A stretch of 64,000 nt of DNA, taken from contig NZ_CAKLPZ010000001.1 of assembly GCF_923081025.1 (NCBI RefSeq), positions 992,001 to 1,056,000 on the forward strand. Reading direction: 5' to 3'. Positions 8,064 to 17,693 of this stretch are shown here, piece after piece. Under the pieces are notes generated by a model. The model did not search any database. It was not told the DNA's origin and was given only the letters and a program-made list of their open reading frames with translations. Numbering within the stretch: the stretch's first letter is position 1; each line of letters opens with the position of its first letter. Source of the DNA: Neolewinella maritima (lineage in GTDB: Bacteria > Bacteroidota > Bacteroidia > Chitinophagales > Saprospiraceae). A program made the translations under genes and the position numbers.

Positions 8064-9356
8064 ATGCCCACCCCCCTACAACTCAGCTCCGAATTCAACT
8101 ACGCCCTGGAGCGCATGGAGGCCGGCGCCCACCTGTTCATCACGGGCCGGGCCGGTACGGGAAAATCGACTCTGCTGCAGATCTTTAAGCGCAGCACCCG
8201 CAAGAACGTCGTAGTACTGGCCCCGACCGGGGTGGCGGCCCTGAACGTGGGCGGACAGACGATCCACTCCTTCTTCAACTTCCCGCCGCGGCTGCTGCAG
8301 TCGAAGGACGTGCGCCCGAATCGCCGCAACCGCCGCCTGTTCCAGAACCTGGAGACGCTGGTGATCGACGAGATCAGTATGGTGCGGGCCGACGTGATGG
8401 AGGCCATCGACTACGCCCTGAAGCTCAACCGCGAAAACGGCGAGCCCTTCGGGGGGGTGCAACTCATCTTCTTCGGCGACCTGTTTCAGCTGCCGCCGGT
8501 GGTGAGTAGCGCGACGGAGCGGGAGTTCTTTAGTCTGCGCTACGCCAGCGCCTACTTCTTCAGCGCCGATGCGCTCGACCACGTAGACCTGGAGATGGTA
8601 GAGCTCAATAAAGTGTACCGGCAGGACAGCCGCCACTTCCTCCGCCTGCTCGAAAGCATCCGCAATGCTACCATCGACCGCGACGAGCTGGAGGACCTGA
8701 ACGCCCGCTGCCTGCCCGACTTCCAACCCCAGGAGGGCGATAACTACCTGACCCTGGCCGCCCGCAACGCCACGGTGAGTAAGATCAACGCCACGGCACT
8801 GGCCGAGCTCAACAGCCCCGAGATACTCTATACGGCGCAGGTGAAGGGTAACTTCCCGGAGAAGCTTTTCCCGGTGCCGCAGATCCTGCGCCTAAAGGTG
8901 GGCGCGCAGGTGATGACGCTGCGCAACGATCCCGATCGCCGCTTCGTCAATGGAACGATCGGCACGGTCACGGCCTGCAAGGCGGAGTCAGTAAAGATCG
9001 AGATCGTAGAGAACGGTCAGGCCGCGGAGGTGGAGGTCGAGTACGACGAGTGGGACATCATCCGCTACACCGCCGATGCCAATGACGTGCGCAAGATCGC
9101 CACCGAGACGCTGGGCACCTACCGGCAGCTACCGGTGCGTCTGGCCTGGGCGGTCACGATCCATAAGTCGCAGGGCAAGACCTTTGACAAGATAATCGTC
9201 GACCTGGGGCGCTCGGGGGCCTTCGAGCACGGGCAGACCTACGTGGCCCTGAGCCGCTGCCGCACGTTGGAGGGTATCGTGCTGCGCCAGCCCCTGGGAT
9301 TACGCGACGTGCTAGTAGATCCCGAGGTGGTACAGTTCATGGAGGGGCAGCGGTAG
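8064..9356 (+). CDS. PIF1-like AAA helicase (SF1B DNA helicase)
   Basis: A 430-residue ATP-dependent DNA helicase. Walker A GRAGTGKST (about residues 28-36), the VLAPTGVAALNVGGQTIHSFF motif Ia region, Walker B LVIDEISM (about 100), and the C-terminal motifs AWAVTIHKSQGKTFD (about 370) and GQTYVALSRC (about 395) are the full PIF1/RecD2 set. The length is typical of compact Bacteroidota PIF1 proteins lacking extra domains. PIF1 enzymes unwind G-quadruplexes and stalled replication intermediates. I chose the ATG at 8064 because a TACCTTTG promoter box lies between it and the longer frame start. It stands alone, facing away from the beta-barrel gene. Confidence 0.92.
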   Translation: MPTPLQLSSEFNYALERMEAGAHLFITGRAGTGKSTLLQIFKRSTRKNVVVLAPTGVAALNVGGQTIHSFFNFPPRLLQSKDVRPNRRNRRLFQNLETLVIDEISMVRADVMEAIDYALKLNRENGEPFGGVQLIFFGDLFQLPPVVSSATEREFFSLRYASAYFFSADALDHVDLEMVELNKVYRQDSRHFLRLLESIRNATIDRDELEDLNARCLPDFQPQEGDNYLTLAARNATVSKINATALAELNSPEILYTAQVKGNFPEKLFPVPQILRLKVGAQVMTLRNDPDRRFVNGTIGTVTACKAESVKIEIVENGQAAEVEVEYDEWDIIRYTADANDVRKIATETLGTYRQLPVRLAWAVTIHKSQGKTFDKIIVDLGRSGAFEHGQTYVALSRCRTLEGIVLRQPLGLRDVLVDPEVVQFMEGQR

Positions 9357-9538
9357 GTTCTTATCGTAAGGAGCGACCGCTTAGTTAAAGCGTGTGACAT
9401 TTAAACGGTATATACTATATTAGAGTGGATTAGATCCTGTCGCGATGGTGGGATACGGATTAGGTTTTTATGTGCGGGCTGTCGGTAGGTCGGTTTAACC
9501 TACGGGCTGTAGCCGCCTAGCTATGTCAACACGAGTTA

Positions 9539-10315
9539 ATGAAACACTTCACCCCGGTAGCGATAGGCATGCTATGCCTATTCGTAACATCCTGCGTACC
9601 TCACCGCGATCTGGTTAATTATCAGGCGGGCATCCCGGAGGCCGCCGTGCAACCCATAGGTAAGCGTCCTGAAATTATCGTTCAGCCCAACGATGTACTG
9701 CGTATCGACGTATTCGGCCCTACCGACCGGATCGTGGCACCCTTTGTAAATCAATCCAGTAAGGGCACCACCGTATTCGACGTAGATGCAATTCAGCTGG
9801 GTGGCTATTTGGTTTCGGAGCGGGGTACTATTGCCTTTCCCCAGGTAGGCGAAATCGCGGTAGGGGGTCAGTCCGTCCTGGAGGTCAGGAATGTACTCGC
9901 CGGTCTACTCGAGCCCTTCATGAAGACGCCAGTGGTGAACGTGCGACTGCTGAACTTCCGCGTCACCGTAAGCGGCGAGGTAGGTCAGGAAGGCGCACTT
10001 AATGTGCTGAATGAGCGTATCACCGTGCCCGAGGCCATCGCCCGGGCGGGGGGGTTGGGGGAGTATGCCAATCGCCGCAATATCCTGCTCGTGCGGGAAA
10101 GCGGGGGGACACGGGAATACGTCCGATTAGATCTGACGTCGGCCGATGTATTCACCTCCGAGTACTTCTACCTCAGGCAGAACGATCTACTGTACGTCGA
10201 ACCCCTGCGGGCGAAGAGCGGAGCCATCCGGGACCAGACCTCGAAAACCGTACCCATCATCACCGCACTGGCCACCATCCTAGCCGTCATCATTAACCTC
10301 ACTCAGAACCGTTAG
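9539..10315 (+). CDS. Polysaccharide export lipoprotein (OPX/Wza-like)
   Basis: A 258-residue outer membrane export protein and the first gene of the exopolysaccharide cluster. It has a lipoprotein signal (FVTSC, Cys 19), then the Poly_export domain starting at IIVQPNDVLRIDVFG, then SLBB-type repeats (VNVRLLNFRVTVSGEVGQEG and NERITVPEAIARAGGLGEY). A C-terminal hydrophobic helix (TVPIITALATILAVIINL) could be the barrel-forming segment or contact the inner-membrane kinase. It should form the outer membrane channel that works with the Wzc-type protein encoded next, 36 bp downstream. The 182-bp upstream gap is AT-rich with a small GTAGGT/ACCTAC hairpin, and no clear promoter box was identified. 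Confidence 0.92.
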   Translation: MKHFTPVAIGMLCLFVTSCVPHRDLVNYQAGIPEAAVQPIGKRPEIIVQPNDVLRIDVFGPTDRIVAPFVNQSSKGTTVFDVDAIQLGGYLVSERGTIAFPQVGEIAVGGQSVLEVRNVLAGLLEPFMKTPVVNVRLLNFRVTVSGEVGQEGALNVLNERITVPEAIARAGGLGEYANRRNILLVRESGGTREYVRLDLTSADVFTSEYFYLRQNDLLYVEPLRAKSGAIRDQTSKTVPIITALATILAVIINLTQNR

Positions 10316-10351
10316 CGCGTCGATCAACTAAGTGCTCAAAGTCATATAGAT

Positions 10352-12670
10352 ATGAACAACCATACACCGGGGAGCTCCGGCATATTCATAGCGACGGACC
10401 GGGCCCTGGCGATAGCCGAAGTCGACTACCTCGACCTGCTGAACCGTTACGTAGTACGACGCTGGTACCTGTACCTGATCGGTGTAGCGACCGCGGTGAC
10501 CGCCATGTTCTTCTACCTCAAAACCAAGCAGGAGCACTACGCGATCACCGCCCGTATTGTGATTCAGGAAAAGGACAAGACCAACGCGTCCGACGATCTG
10601 CTGCGCCGGAGTACCGAGCTGTTCTCCGCCTCCCAGAACGTCTACAACGAAATGGAGCGGCTCACCTCCTACGAGCTGATGGTCTCCGTCGTCGAGGCGC
10701 TCGACCTACAGTATGGCTACTGGACCGAACGGGGGCTGGAACGGATCCCCGGGTACCGCAATTTTCCCGTACAACTTGACTCGTTTGCCGCGCCGAATGA
10801 AGCGTCCGCAGATCTCAGCCTTCGCCTGGAACCACAGGGAGACGCTACCTTTCGCTTGTACGAAGAGGATAAATTTATTGGCACCTTTCCCTTCGACTCC
10901 GTATGCCATACCGAGCTGGGCACCTTCCGCTTCCGCCGCAATGGAGCCCTACCCGGGGGAGGGGATACTCCGCTGTACGTATCGATCGGTGACCCCCACC
11001 TAGTAGCGGCGGACTACCTGGAGGAGTTGACCGCCGAATTTACGGGCATTAACTCCACGACCATCCAGTTGAGTATCGAGGATGCCGTCCCCGCCCGGGG
11101 AGTAGCTATTCTCACGGAGCTGATGCGCACGTACAACGAGACCAAGCGGGCCGATGCCGAGCAGGCCGCCCTGCAGGCACTCAACTTCATCGACGACCGC
11201 CTGGCGCGAGCTGATCAGGAGCTGCAACGCATGGAGACCAATCTGGAAGCCTACAAGCGCGACAACGAAATAGCCGGTGAGTCGACTTCCGACCTGAGCC
11301 TGGTGCTTCGCAACGTAGACGAATTCGGGAAGCAGAAGGAAGACCTCACGCTCCAGCTCAGCGCACTGCGGGTGCTGGAGACCGGATTAGCCGCGACGCA
11401 AGGAGCACCTCAGCTTATCGCGCTGGACAATTCGGTGCTCACCGTGGGGCAGCTCCCCGACCAGGTACAGCTGTACAACCAACTCGTGCTGGAGCGCAAG
11501 GAATTGCTGATCACCGGACAGCCGGACAATCCCGCAGTCGTCTCGATCACGCAGCGTATCGCCAGCCTGCGCCGGGCCATCGAGGACTCGGTGGCTAGTC
11601 TGCGTAAGAACCTGACCGAACGACAGACGCTGACCCAGGCGCAGTACGATCGTGCCATAGCCCAACTGCGTAGCGTACCCAGTAAGCAGCGGCAGGTGCA
11701 GGATCGTTCGCGGGAGCAGAAAATCGTGGAGGAGCTCTACGTCTACCTGCTGCAAAAGAAGGAAGAGACCGCCCTGACCTTCGTGAACAATGCTACTACG
11801 GCTCAGATCATCGATCCTCCGCACGCCGGTCCCTATCCCGTCAGTCCGAATAAGAAGCTGTACTACTTTCTGGCGCTCCTGTGTGGCGGAGCGGTGCCGT
11901 TCCTGTACTCCATGACGCGCGAGGAGGTACTGAACCACCGGGTCGAAACGATCCAGGACCTCCAGCAGCTCTTTCCGCAGTACGAGCTCATGGGTACGAT
12001 CAGCACCGTCCGGGGCAAGCACCGGCTACCGGTTGCCGAGACTACGCGCAGCGTGGTATCGGATCAGTTTCGCTCGCTGCGCAATAATCTGACGCACCGG
12101 TTTGCGGACTCCAAGACGGTCTTCCTGATCACGTCGGCGGGGAAGGGCGAGGGCAAGTCGTTCATCACGGTTAATCTCGCGCTGAGCTTCGCGCGGGCGC
12201 ACCGGCGGGTAGTCGTGGTGGATTTCGACTTTTACCATCCGCAGGTTGCCAATTACCTGGAGCAGATCCGTACGACCGGCCTGAGTGATTACCTGAGTGG
12301 GCAGGCCGGGCTCGATGAGATCGTTCATCCCGCCGACGGGGCGCCCGGTCTGCACTACCTGCCTGCGGGAATGTACACCGGAGAACAACCGGGAGACCTG
12401 ATCCTAAACGAGGCCAGACTGACCGCGCTGTTCGATCACCTCCGCCAACGCTATGACGTCATTTTGCTGGACGTGCCTCCGATCGGCATGCTCACCGATG
12501 CGGTCCTGCTCAACCGCTTCGTGACCGGATCGCTGTACGTAGTGCGTGCCGGCGTCACGACCAAGGCATCGCTGAAGCAAGGACGAAAGATCGCTGAAGC
12601 CGGCCGGCTGAAGGACCCGGTACTGGTACTGAATGCTGCCGATGCCGACCGGCAGGGCTACTACCACTAG
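10352..12670 (+). CDS. Wzc-type polysaccharide co-polymerase / bacterial tyrosine autokinase
   Basis: A 772-residue inner-membrane protein controlling chain length and export. It has a Wzz domain with TM1 (about 36-55), a large periplasmic coiled-coil part (about 250-480), TM2 (about 506-524, LYYFLALLCGGAVPF) and a cytoplasmic BY-kinase domain with Walker A SAGKGEGKS (about 595), Walker A' VVVVDFDFYHP (about 620) and Walker B ILLDVPPIG (about 703). The usual tyrosine-rich C-terminal tail is reduced to GYYH. It pairs with the upstream export lipoprotein. No tyrosine phosphatase gene is present in the cluster. Wzx follows after 14 bp. Confidence 0.92.
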   Translation: MNNHTPGSSGIFIATDRALAIAEVDYLDLLNRYVVRRWYLYLIGVATAVTAMFFYLKTKQEHYAITARIVIQEKDKTNASDDLLRRSTELFSASQNVYNEMERLTSYELMVSVVEALDLQYGYWTERGLERIPGYRNFPVQLDSFAAPNEASADLSLRLEPQGDATFRLYEEDKFIGTFPFDSVCHTELGTFRFRRNGALPGGGDTPLYVSIGDPHLVAADYLEELTAEFTGINSTTIQLSIEDAVPARGVAILTELMRTYNETKRADAEQAALQALNFIDDRLARADQELQRMETNLEAYKRDNEIAGESTSDLSLVLRNVDEFGKQKEDLTLQLSALRVLETGLAATQGAPQLIALDNSVLTVGQLPDQVQLYNQLVLERKELLITGQPDNPAVVSITQRIASLRRAIEDSVASLRKNLTERQTLTQAQYDRAIAQLRSVPSKQRQVQDRSREQKIVEELYVYLLQKKEETALTFVNNATTAQIIDPPHAGPYPVSPNKKLYYFLALLCGGAVPFLYSMTREEVLNHRVETIQDLQQLFPQYELMGTISTVRGKHRLPVAETTRSVVSDQFRSLRNNLTHRFADSKTVFLITSAGKGEGKSFITVNLALSFARAHRRVVVVDFDFYHPQVANYLEQIRTTGLSDYLSGQAGLDEIVHPADGAPGLHYLPAGMYTGEQPGDLILNEARLTALFDHLRQRYDVILLDVPPIGMLTDAVLLNRFVTGSLYVVRAGVTTKASLKQGRKIAEAGRLKDPVLVLNAADADRQGYYH

Positions 12671-12684
12671 AACAAACAGGGCAG

Positions 12685-14115
12685 GTGAAGCTCCATACGA
12701 CATCGTGGGTACACGGCTTACTGAAGCATAAGGTGGTCAGGAACTTCTCCTACCTGACGGCGGCAAGCGCCTTGGCGCAGGTCATCAGCTTCTTTACCGT
12801 GCTGAAGATCACGAGCTTGTTGGCTCCCGAAGACTACGGACTGTTCACCTTCCTGATGGCCCAGGGCATGCTGCTCATCAGCGTAGGTGACCTGGGCATC
12901 CGCAACATCATCATCCGCTCCGTGGCCCGCGATGGACAACGGACCAACGACCTAATGGTCAACGGCGTGATCCTGCGGACGATCTCGCTGGTCGTCCTGT
13001 CGGTCCTCTACCTGGTGTACAACCACTACTTCGGCAGCCTGGGCGGCTGGCAACTCCTGCTAGTGTTCGCCTTCTCGTTCGTCAATGTCTTTAGCAACCT
13101 GTTCGAAAATGCCTTCCTGGGCCGCGAACGGATGCTGCCGCCGTCCCTGGTCAGTATCGCACACAGCGTGCTGTGGTTCGTGGCCATTTTCGCCCTTCCG
13201 GTCGAGTACGTCGACCCCGACCGGCTGTTCCTGATCTACCTCTGTCTTCACGCCGGCAAGGCGATCTACCTGTACTGCTACCTGCTGAAGTACGATTTGC
13301 TCCGGGGGCAGGTGCAAAACTTTTGGGTGTCATCGCGGGCACTGCTGAGCGAGAGTTGGCCCTACTTTCTGCTCCTGCTCGTGATGCTGCCCTTCACGCG
13401 GCTATCTAATAACTTTTTGGATATCAACTCCAGCAGCGAGGAGGTCGGCTACTTCAACCTGGCGCAGCGCCTGATCGGTCCGGTGTCTTTGGTGCTCGAC
13501 TTTGCCCTGGCGGCCGTGTTCCCTAACCTGTCCTCGCTGTGGGTGACCGACCGGAGTCGGCTGAAGTCACTCGTCAGTGCTGGCTTTCAGTACTTCATGC
13601 TGGCGGGGCTATTCCTCTGCTTTTCGTTTTCCTTATTCATCCGCGAGGTGGTGGATATACTGTTTCCGGCGAGCTACTTACCGGCCGTGGTGGTCTGTCA
13701 GTTGCAGATCTGGTACCTGTTCCTCACCTCGATCGATAGTGCGGTGGGGACCATACTGGGGGCCACCGACAACGAGCGCTATATTCTACAGCTCGGCGTG
13801 GTCAATTCGCTGTGCGCGACGCCCTTACTCTTCTATGGCAGCTACTACGGGGCAGTGGGACTTGCTGCGGCCTTTGTATTTGCCTTCGCCATATTTCAGT
13901 TTTACCTCTGGTACGTATTCCGCAGCAAACTGGCCATCAGAGTGCGCGGTGCCGGCTGGGTATGGGCACTAGCGATCCTGCTGTTCGGGGTCACTACGGC
14001 GGCCGATCGCTACATCACCGAGGCGGTGTGGCTCACGAAGGGGGCGATCTGGGTGATGGTCAGTGGAGGCATTGGCTGGTATACGTACCGGACCTACAAA
14101 ACGGCAGTACGGTGA
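12685..14115 (+). CDS. Oligosaccharide flippase (Wzx-like, MATE/MOP superfamily)
   Basis: A 476-residue polytopic membrane protein with about 12-14 hydrophobic helices that moves lipid-linked repeat units across the inner membrane. The N-terminus (VVRNFSYLTAASALAQVISFFTVLKITSLLAPEDYGLFTFLM) is typical of the Polysacc_synt family. The start is GTG at 12685, 14 bp after the kinase stop. Its stop overlaps the polymerase start (TGATG at 14113-14117), indicating coupled translation. Confidence 0.9.
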   Translation: MKLHTTSWVHGLLKHKVVRNFSYLTAASALAQVISFFTVLKITSLLAPEDYGLFTFLMAQGMLLISVGDLGIRNIIIRSVARDGQRTNDLMVNGVILRTISLVVLSVLYLVYNHYFGSLGGWQLLLVFAFSFVNVFSNLFENAFLGRERMLPPSLVSIAHSVLWFVAIFALPVEYVDPDRLFLIYLCLHAGKAIYLYCYLLKYDLLRGQVQNFWVSSRALLSESWPYFLLLLVMLPFTRLSNNFLDINSSSEEVGYFNLAQRLIGPVSLVLDFALAAVFPNLSSLWVTDRSRLKSLVSAGFQYFMLAGLFLCFSFSLFIREVVDILFPASYLPAVVVCQLQIWYLFLTSIDSAVGTILGATDNERYILQLGVVNSLCATPLLFYGSYYGAVGLAAAFVFAFAIFQFYLWYVFRSKLAIRVRGAGWVWALAILLFGVTTAADRYITEAVWLTKGAIWVMVSGGIGWYTYRTYKTAVR

Positions 14116-15389
14116 TGACCAGAGCGCTAACCCTCCTCTACCTGATTGCGGCGACGGCGTTCTCGCTCAAGTTATTCGATGCTAGATTCATCCCATCGCA
14201 GGTGGTGAACTACATCAACTACGTGCTCCTTGCCGTCGGATTCGTCATCGGCTTTCCCCAGCTGATCGCCGCCCGGGGTGGATTTGCACCAGTGGTGCGG
14301 ATCATCGTGATCGCCATCGTATGTTCGATACCCATGGCCTGTCTGGTGTGGGGACAGGGGCTCAGCGCCTCGATCTTCGAGACCCTGCCGTTTCTGGCCT
14401 GGATCTACTTCTTTGTCCTGATTCGGCTCAATGTGCCGATCGCCACTCTAGAGCGGGTGGTTATAGGCTTTGGCTTACTCTACCTGCTGCTGTACATTTT
14501 TCAGTATGTGATGGCTCCGACCGTGTACTTCGGGCGTTCGCTCTGGGGGGATACGTTCAGCGTGGACCGGGGGGTAATCCGCATCGTCTTTCCCGGTGCG
14601 GGGGTATTCGTACTGACTGCCTTACTGGCGATCAATAAGCTGACGACCCGCGCCCGCGGCCGACTGTTCTGGATGGTCCTGGCGGGTACGGGACTGCTCG
14701 TGCCGATCCTGCAGGTGACCCGGCAGTTCATCGCGGGCATGGTGCTCCTGTATCTCTACCATATACTGCGTAACCAGCATCTATTACTCCGGGTAGGGAC
14801 GCTGGCTTCCGCGGCCTTGCTGGTGATCGGTCTGGCTAACGCTAATATTACCCAGATCGACGGTTTGGTCGAGGCGGGGCAGCGCGACGCTGACCTGGGA
14901 GAAGACTATATACGCGTAAAGGCCGGAGAGTACTTTGTCACTGATTTCTCGCCCGAATGGCCGGCCCGGATATTCGGCAACGGTGTGGCCCGCTGGGGGG
15001 AGGGCGCTTATGGTCAATTTGTAGAAAATTTAGGTGTTCGCAAGGGTTACTTTTTATCCGATGTAGGCATAATAGCAGTGTATGCGAATTTCGGACTGCT
15101 CGCGCTGCTGGGTTTTGCGCTGATGTGGTACCGCAGCTTTCGCGTGCCCCTGCCGGCTAACTATCACTACCTAAAGTATTACTTATGGTATCTGCTACTC
15201 ACCAGTATGACCTGGTTCTCGGTCTACCACCACCACTACGTTATTGCTACGGTATATGTCCTCTACATATACCACCGCGTCCAGCTGCGGACTATTCGTA
15301 TCGCTAAAGGGGGCCACAGTCGGCAATACTATTTACCCGAGGAAGGCGCTCAGACGTTTGCTCCCCTGCCCGCTATAGGCAGTAGCTAG
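14115..15389 (+). CDS. O-antigen ligase/polymerase-like membrane protein (Wzy candidate)
   Basis: A 424-residue membrane protein with about 10-12 hydrophobic segments and a large central loop (about residues 230-300), the general form of Wzy/WaaL proteins. Sequence conservation in this family is poor, so the call rests on topology and on its position between flippase and glycosyltransferases. The ATG at 14115 overlaps the flippase stop by 1 nt; an upstream in-frame extension inside the flippase gene is not membrane-like and was rejected. A GGGCCG/CGGCCC hairpin (15404-15417) follows in the 139-bp gap. Confidence 0.8.
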   Translation: MTRALTLLYLIAATAFSLKLFDARFIPSQVVNYINYVLLAVGFVIGFPQLIAARGGFAPVVRIIVIAIVCSIPMACLVWGQGLSASIFETLPFLAWIYFFVLIRLNVPIATLERVVIGFGLLYLLLYIFQYVMAPTVYFGRSLWGDTFSVDRGVIRIVFPGAGVFVLTALLAINKLTTRARGRLFWMVLAGTGLLVPILQVTRQFIAGMVLLYLYHILRNQHLLLRVGTLASAALLVIGLANANITQIDGLVEAGQRDADLGEDYIRVKAGEYFVTDFSPEWPARIFGNGVARWGEGAYGQFVENLGVRKGYFLSDVGIIAVYANFGLLALLGFALMWYRSFRVPLPANYHYLKYYLWYLLLTSMTWFSVYHHHYVIATVYVLYIYHRVQLRTIRIAKGGHSRQYYLPEEGAQTFAPLPAIGSS

Positions 15390-15528
15390 AAGGGCAACAT
15401 TCCGGGCCGCCCGGCCCCTCCGTCAGTTGTATAGCTATGGTACGGCGTGGTCCGGATCTGGATACCGACCGCGTGCCGTACGCCGGAACGTACCGATCCG
15501 ATGTATTCTGCTTCGCCACCAGTACACT

Positions 15529-16485
15529 ATGAACTTACACTACCTCATACTGGCTCACACCCAGGCCGCTCAGCTGCGTCGGCTCGTCGATCGACTGGCC
15601 GGGCCGGCAACATCCTTCTATATCAACGTCGATGCAGGGGTTGACCTGGCCCCCTTTACCGAAGCGTTCCGGGGGAGCCCGCCCGAAGTACACCTGCTGG
15701 AGGACGGTGAGCGCTACGCCACGCCCTGGGGCGATATCGGACTGGTCCATGCTACCCTTGAGCTCCTGCAGCGCGTGTTGCGTACGGGCCGGGAGGGCTA
15801 CTGTATCCTGCTGAGTGGGCAGGACTACCCGCTACGAAGCAATGAAGAGATCCGTGCGTTCTTCCGCCAACGTCCGCGCACCAACTACATCGAAAGCTTT
15901 AAACTGCCCAGTAACGTCTGGGCGCAGGGTGGGCTGAACCGCATCAGGGAGTACAAGTACAATCTCTCCGCCCGGCGGGAGGACTTCATAACGATGCCCT
16001 CCCCGTTCTGCAGACGGTTCTACCGCCCGTCGGTGATCAAGTCGTGGGTGAAGGCCCTGCTACGGGGTAAACTAATCGTGGACCGGAAGCTACTGCGTCC
16101 CCGTCGCTTTCCCGCCTACCTGCAGCCCTACGGAGGGGAACACTGGTGGGCCCTGACGACCGAGACCGTACGGGATATTTTCAGTTTTCTGGGCGCCCAC
16201 CCTGATTATTTGGTCTACCACCGGGATACCGTGCTGGCGGAAGAGATCTTTTTGCAGAGTATCGTAAATCATCTATACCGCAATGAGCCGGATCGGATCG
16301 CGCACAAGGTCACCTTCGCTAATTGGGGAACGGAAGGGCAGTCGGGTCCGACAGACCTACGCATAAACGACCTGGCGCGGCTGCGCAAACTAGGCCCCGG
16401 ATACCTCTACGCTCGTAAGTTCAACGCCACGGTCGATAGCGCCATACTAGATGCACTAGATGCGCGAACGGCTATATCAAATTAA
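15529..16485 (+). CDS. GT14-type beta-1,6-N-acetylglucosaminyltransferase-like (Branch domain)
   Basis: A 318-residue glycosyltransferase of the core-2/I-branching fold (Branch, PF02485). Signs are the opening MNLHYLILAHTQAAQLRRLV, FYINVDAG, the conserved ILLSGQDYPLRSNEEI (about residue 95) and the EHWWALTTETV segment. Bacterial members add GlcNAc or xylose branches to surface glycans. The start at 15529 removes a 34-residue arginine-rich extension that looks non-coding. It follows the polymerase after a 139-bp gap, and 137 AT-rich bases separate it from the next gene, so internal promoters are possible. Confidence 0.82.
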   Translation: MNLHYLILAHTQAAQLRRLVDRLAGPATSFYINVDAGVDLAPFTEAFRGSPPEVHLLEDGERYATPWGDIGLVHATLELLQRVLRTGREGYCILLSGQDYPLRSNEEIRAFFRQRPRTNYIESFKLPSNVWAQGGLNRIREYKYNLSARREDFITMPSPFCRRFYRPSVIKSWVKALLRGKLIVDRKLLRPRRFPAYLQPYGGEHWWALTTETVRDIFSFLGAHPDYLVYHRDTVLAEEIFLQSIVNHLYRNEPDRIAHKVTFANWGTEGQSGPTDLRINDLARLRKLGPGYLYARKFNATVDSAILDALDARTAISN

Positions 16486-16622
16486 ACGAGACAGGGTAGT
16501 ATGAAATACCACGAAAATATATTAGCTTAGTTCACCGAGACCACCCAGTTATACTATGAACAACTTCACACCACGGGTAGCAGGTAATGTAAATAATTAT
16601 AATACGATTAGTTAATCGTCGC

Positions 16623-17654
16623 ATGCAACAGCCCACCGTTTCTCTGGTAATGCCACTCTACAATGGCCGGCCCTACGTGGCCGCCGCCATCGATAGTGTG
16701 CTTGCCCAGACGTTTACGGATTGGGAGCTGATAGTCATTGACGACGGTTCTACCGACGGCGGTATGGAGGTGGTACAGGCCTATTCGGACCACCGCATTC
16801 GACCGATGGCAAACTCCTCCAACCGGGGAGTAGCCTATACCCGCGGGGTAGGGATCAAGGAAGCTCGGGGTAAATTTCTGGCGTGGATCGACAGTGACGA
16901 TGTTATACTCCCACAGCGGCTAAGTCTGCAACTCGACTACCTGCACGCTAATCCCGAGGTGGGTCTGTGCGGTACCTGGATCGAGCGCTTCGGGGGGGGC
17001 GATCATTCCCAGGCCCGCCCACCAGACCATGCGGAACTGCTGCGCTGCCTCCTGTTGTTCACGCCCATCGTACCCAATGCGACGGTCATGCTACGCCTGC
17101 CCCTGGTACGGCACCACCGTATTCGCTACGACGAGACCCTTCCCATCGCCGAAGATTACGACTTCGTCCTACAGTGTAGCCGGCATTTTAAGCTCGGGAT
17201 CGTACCCAACGTGCTCTACCGCTACCGGGTGACGGAAGGAAGCCTCATGCAACGCTACGACGAGGCCGAGGACCAATCCTTCGAAACGCTGCGTGTGGTA
17301 TCCGGCAGAGCGCTGGCCCACTTCGGTGTATACGCTGACGAGCGTCAGCTCAGGTCGCACCGATTCCTGAATTCGGGCCGGGTATTCACGGACTTCAGGC
17401 AGTATCGTCGCGCCTTTGAGTGGCTGTTGGTCCTGATGCGACACAACGATGCTACCGGCTACTACGACCGGACGGTCTTCCGTCGGGCAGTAGCGGACCG
17501 GTTCTACTTCATCAGTAAAAAAGCCTCCTTCGCCGGCCTGCGGGCACTCACTTTTTACCTGCGTCAGGCGAGGCTGCACAAGCTCCTGTACCCACAGCCG
17601 CTGGCGCTGGCCAAACTCTCGGCGCGTTGCTTCATCCGCTACGATAAATTCTAA
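16623..17654 (+). CDS. Family 2 glycosyltransferase
   Basis: A 343-residue GT-A glycosyltransferase. The N-terminal catalytic domain (residues 1-220) shows VSLVMPLYNGRPYV, the IDDGSTDGG nucleotide-binding motif (about 39-47) and the metal-binding WIDSDD (about 90). PIAEDYDFVLQCS near 180 holds the likely catalytic base region. The C-terminal 110 residues are helical and may bind the membrane or the acceptor. The sugar specificity cannot be told. The upstream gap 16486-16622 is AT-rich with no recognised gene. Confidence 0.9.
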   Translation: MQQPTVSLVMPLYNGRPYVAAAIDSVLAQTFTDWELIVIDDGSTDGGMEVVQAYSDHRIRPMANSSNRGVAYTRGVGIKEARGKFLAWIDSDDVILPQRLSLQLDYLHANPEVGLCGTWIERFGGGDHSQARPPDHAELLRCLLLFTPIVPNATVMLRLPLVRHHRIRYDETLPIAEDYDFVLQCSRHFKLGIVPNVLYRYRVTEGSLMQRYDEAEDQSFETLRVVSGRALAHFGVYADERQLRSHRFLNSGRVFTDFRQYRRAFEWLLVLMRHNDATGYYDRTVFRRAVADRFYFISKKASFAGLRALTFYLRQARLHKLLYPQPLALAKLSARCFIRYDKF

Positions 17655-17693
17655 GCTTACTCACCCCATATGCACTAATTCAACTACCTCCCG

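Noticed and set aside
13812-14114. N-terminal 101-residue extension of the Wzy-like protein
   Set aside because: It lies wholly within the flippase gene and has no membrane-like character; the ATG at 14115 overlaps the flippase stop.
15404-15417. Hairpin GGGCCG/CGGCCC after the polymerase gene as a terminator
   Set aside because: No T-run follows; the co-directional genes continue, so it is at most an attenuator.
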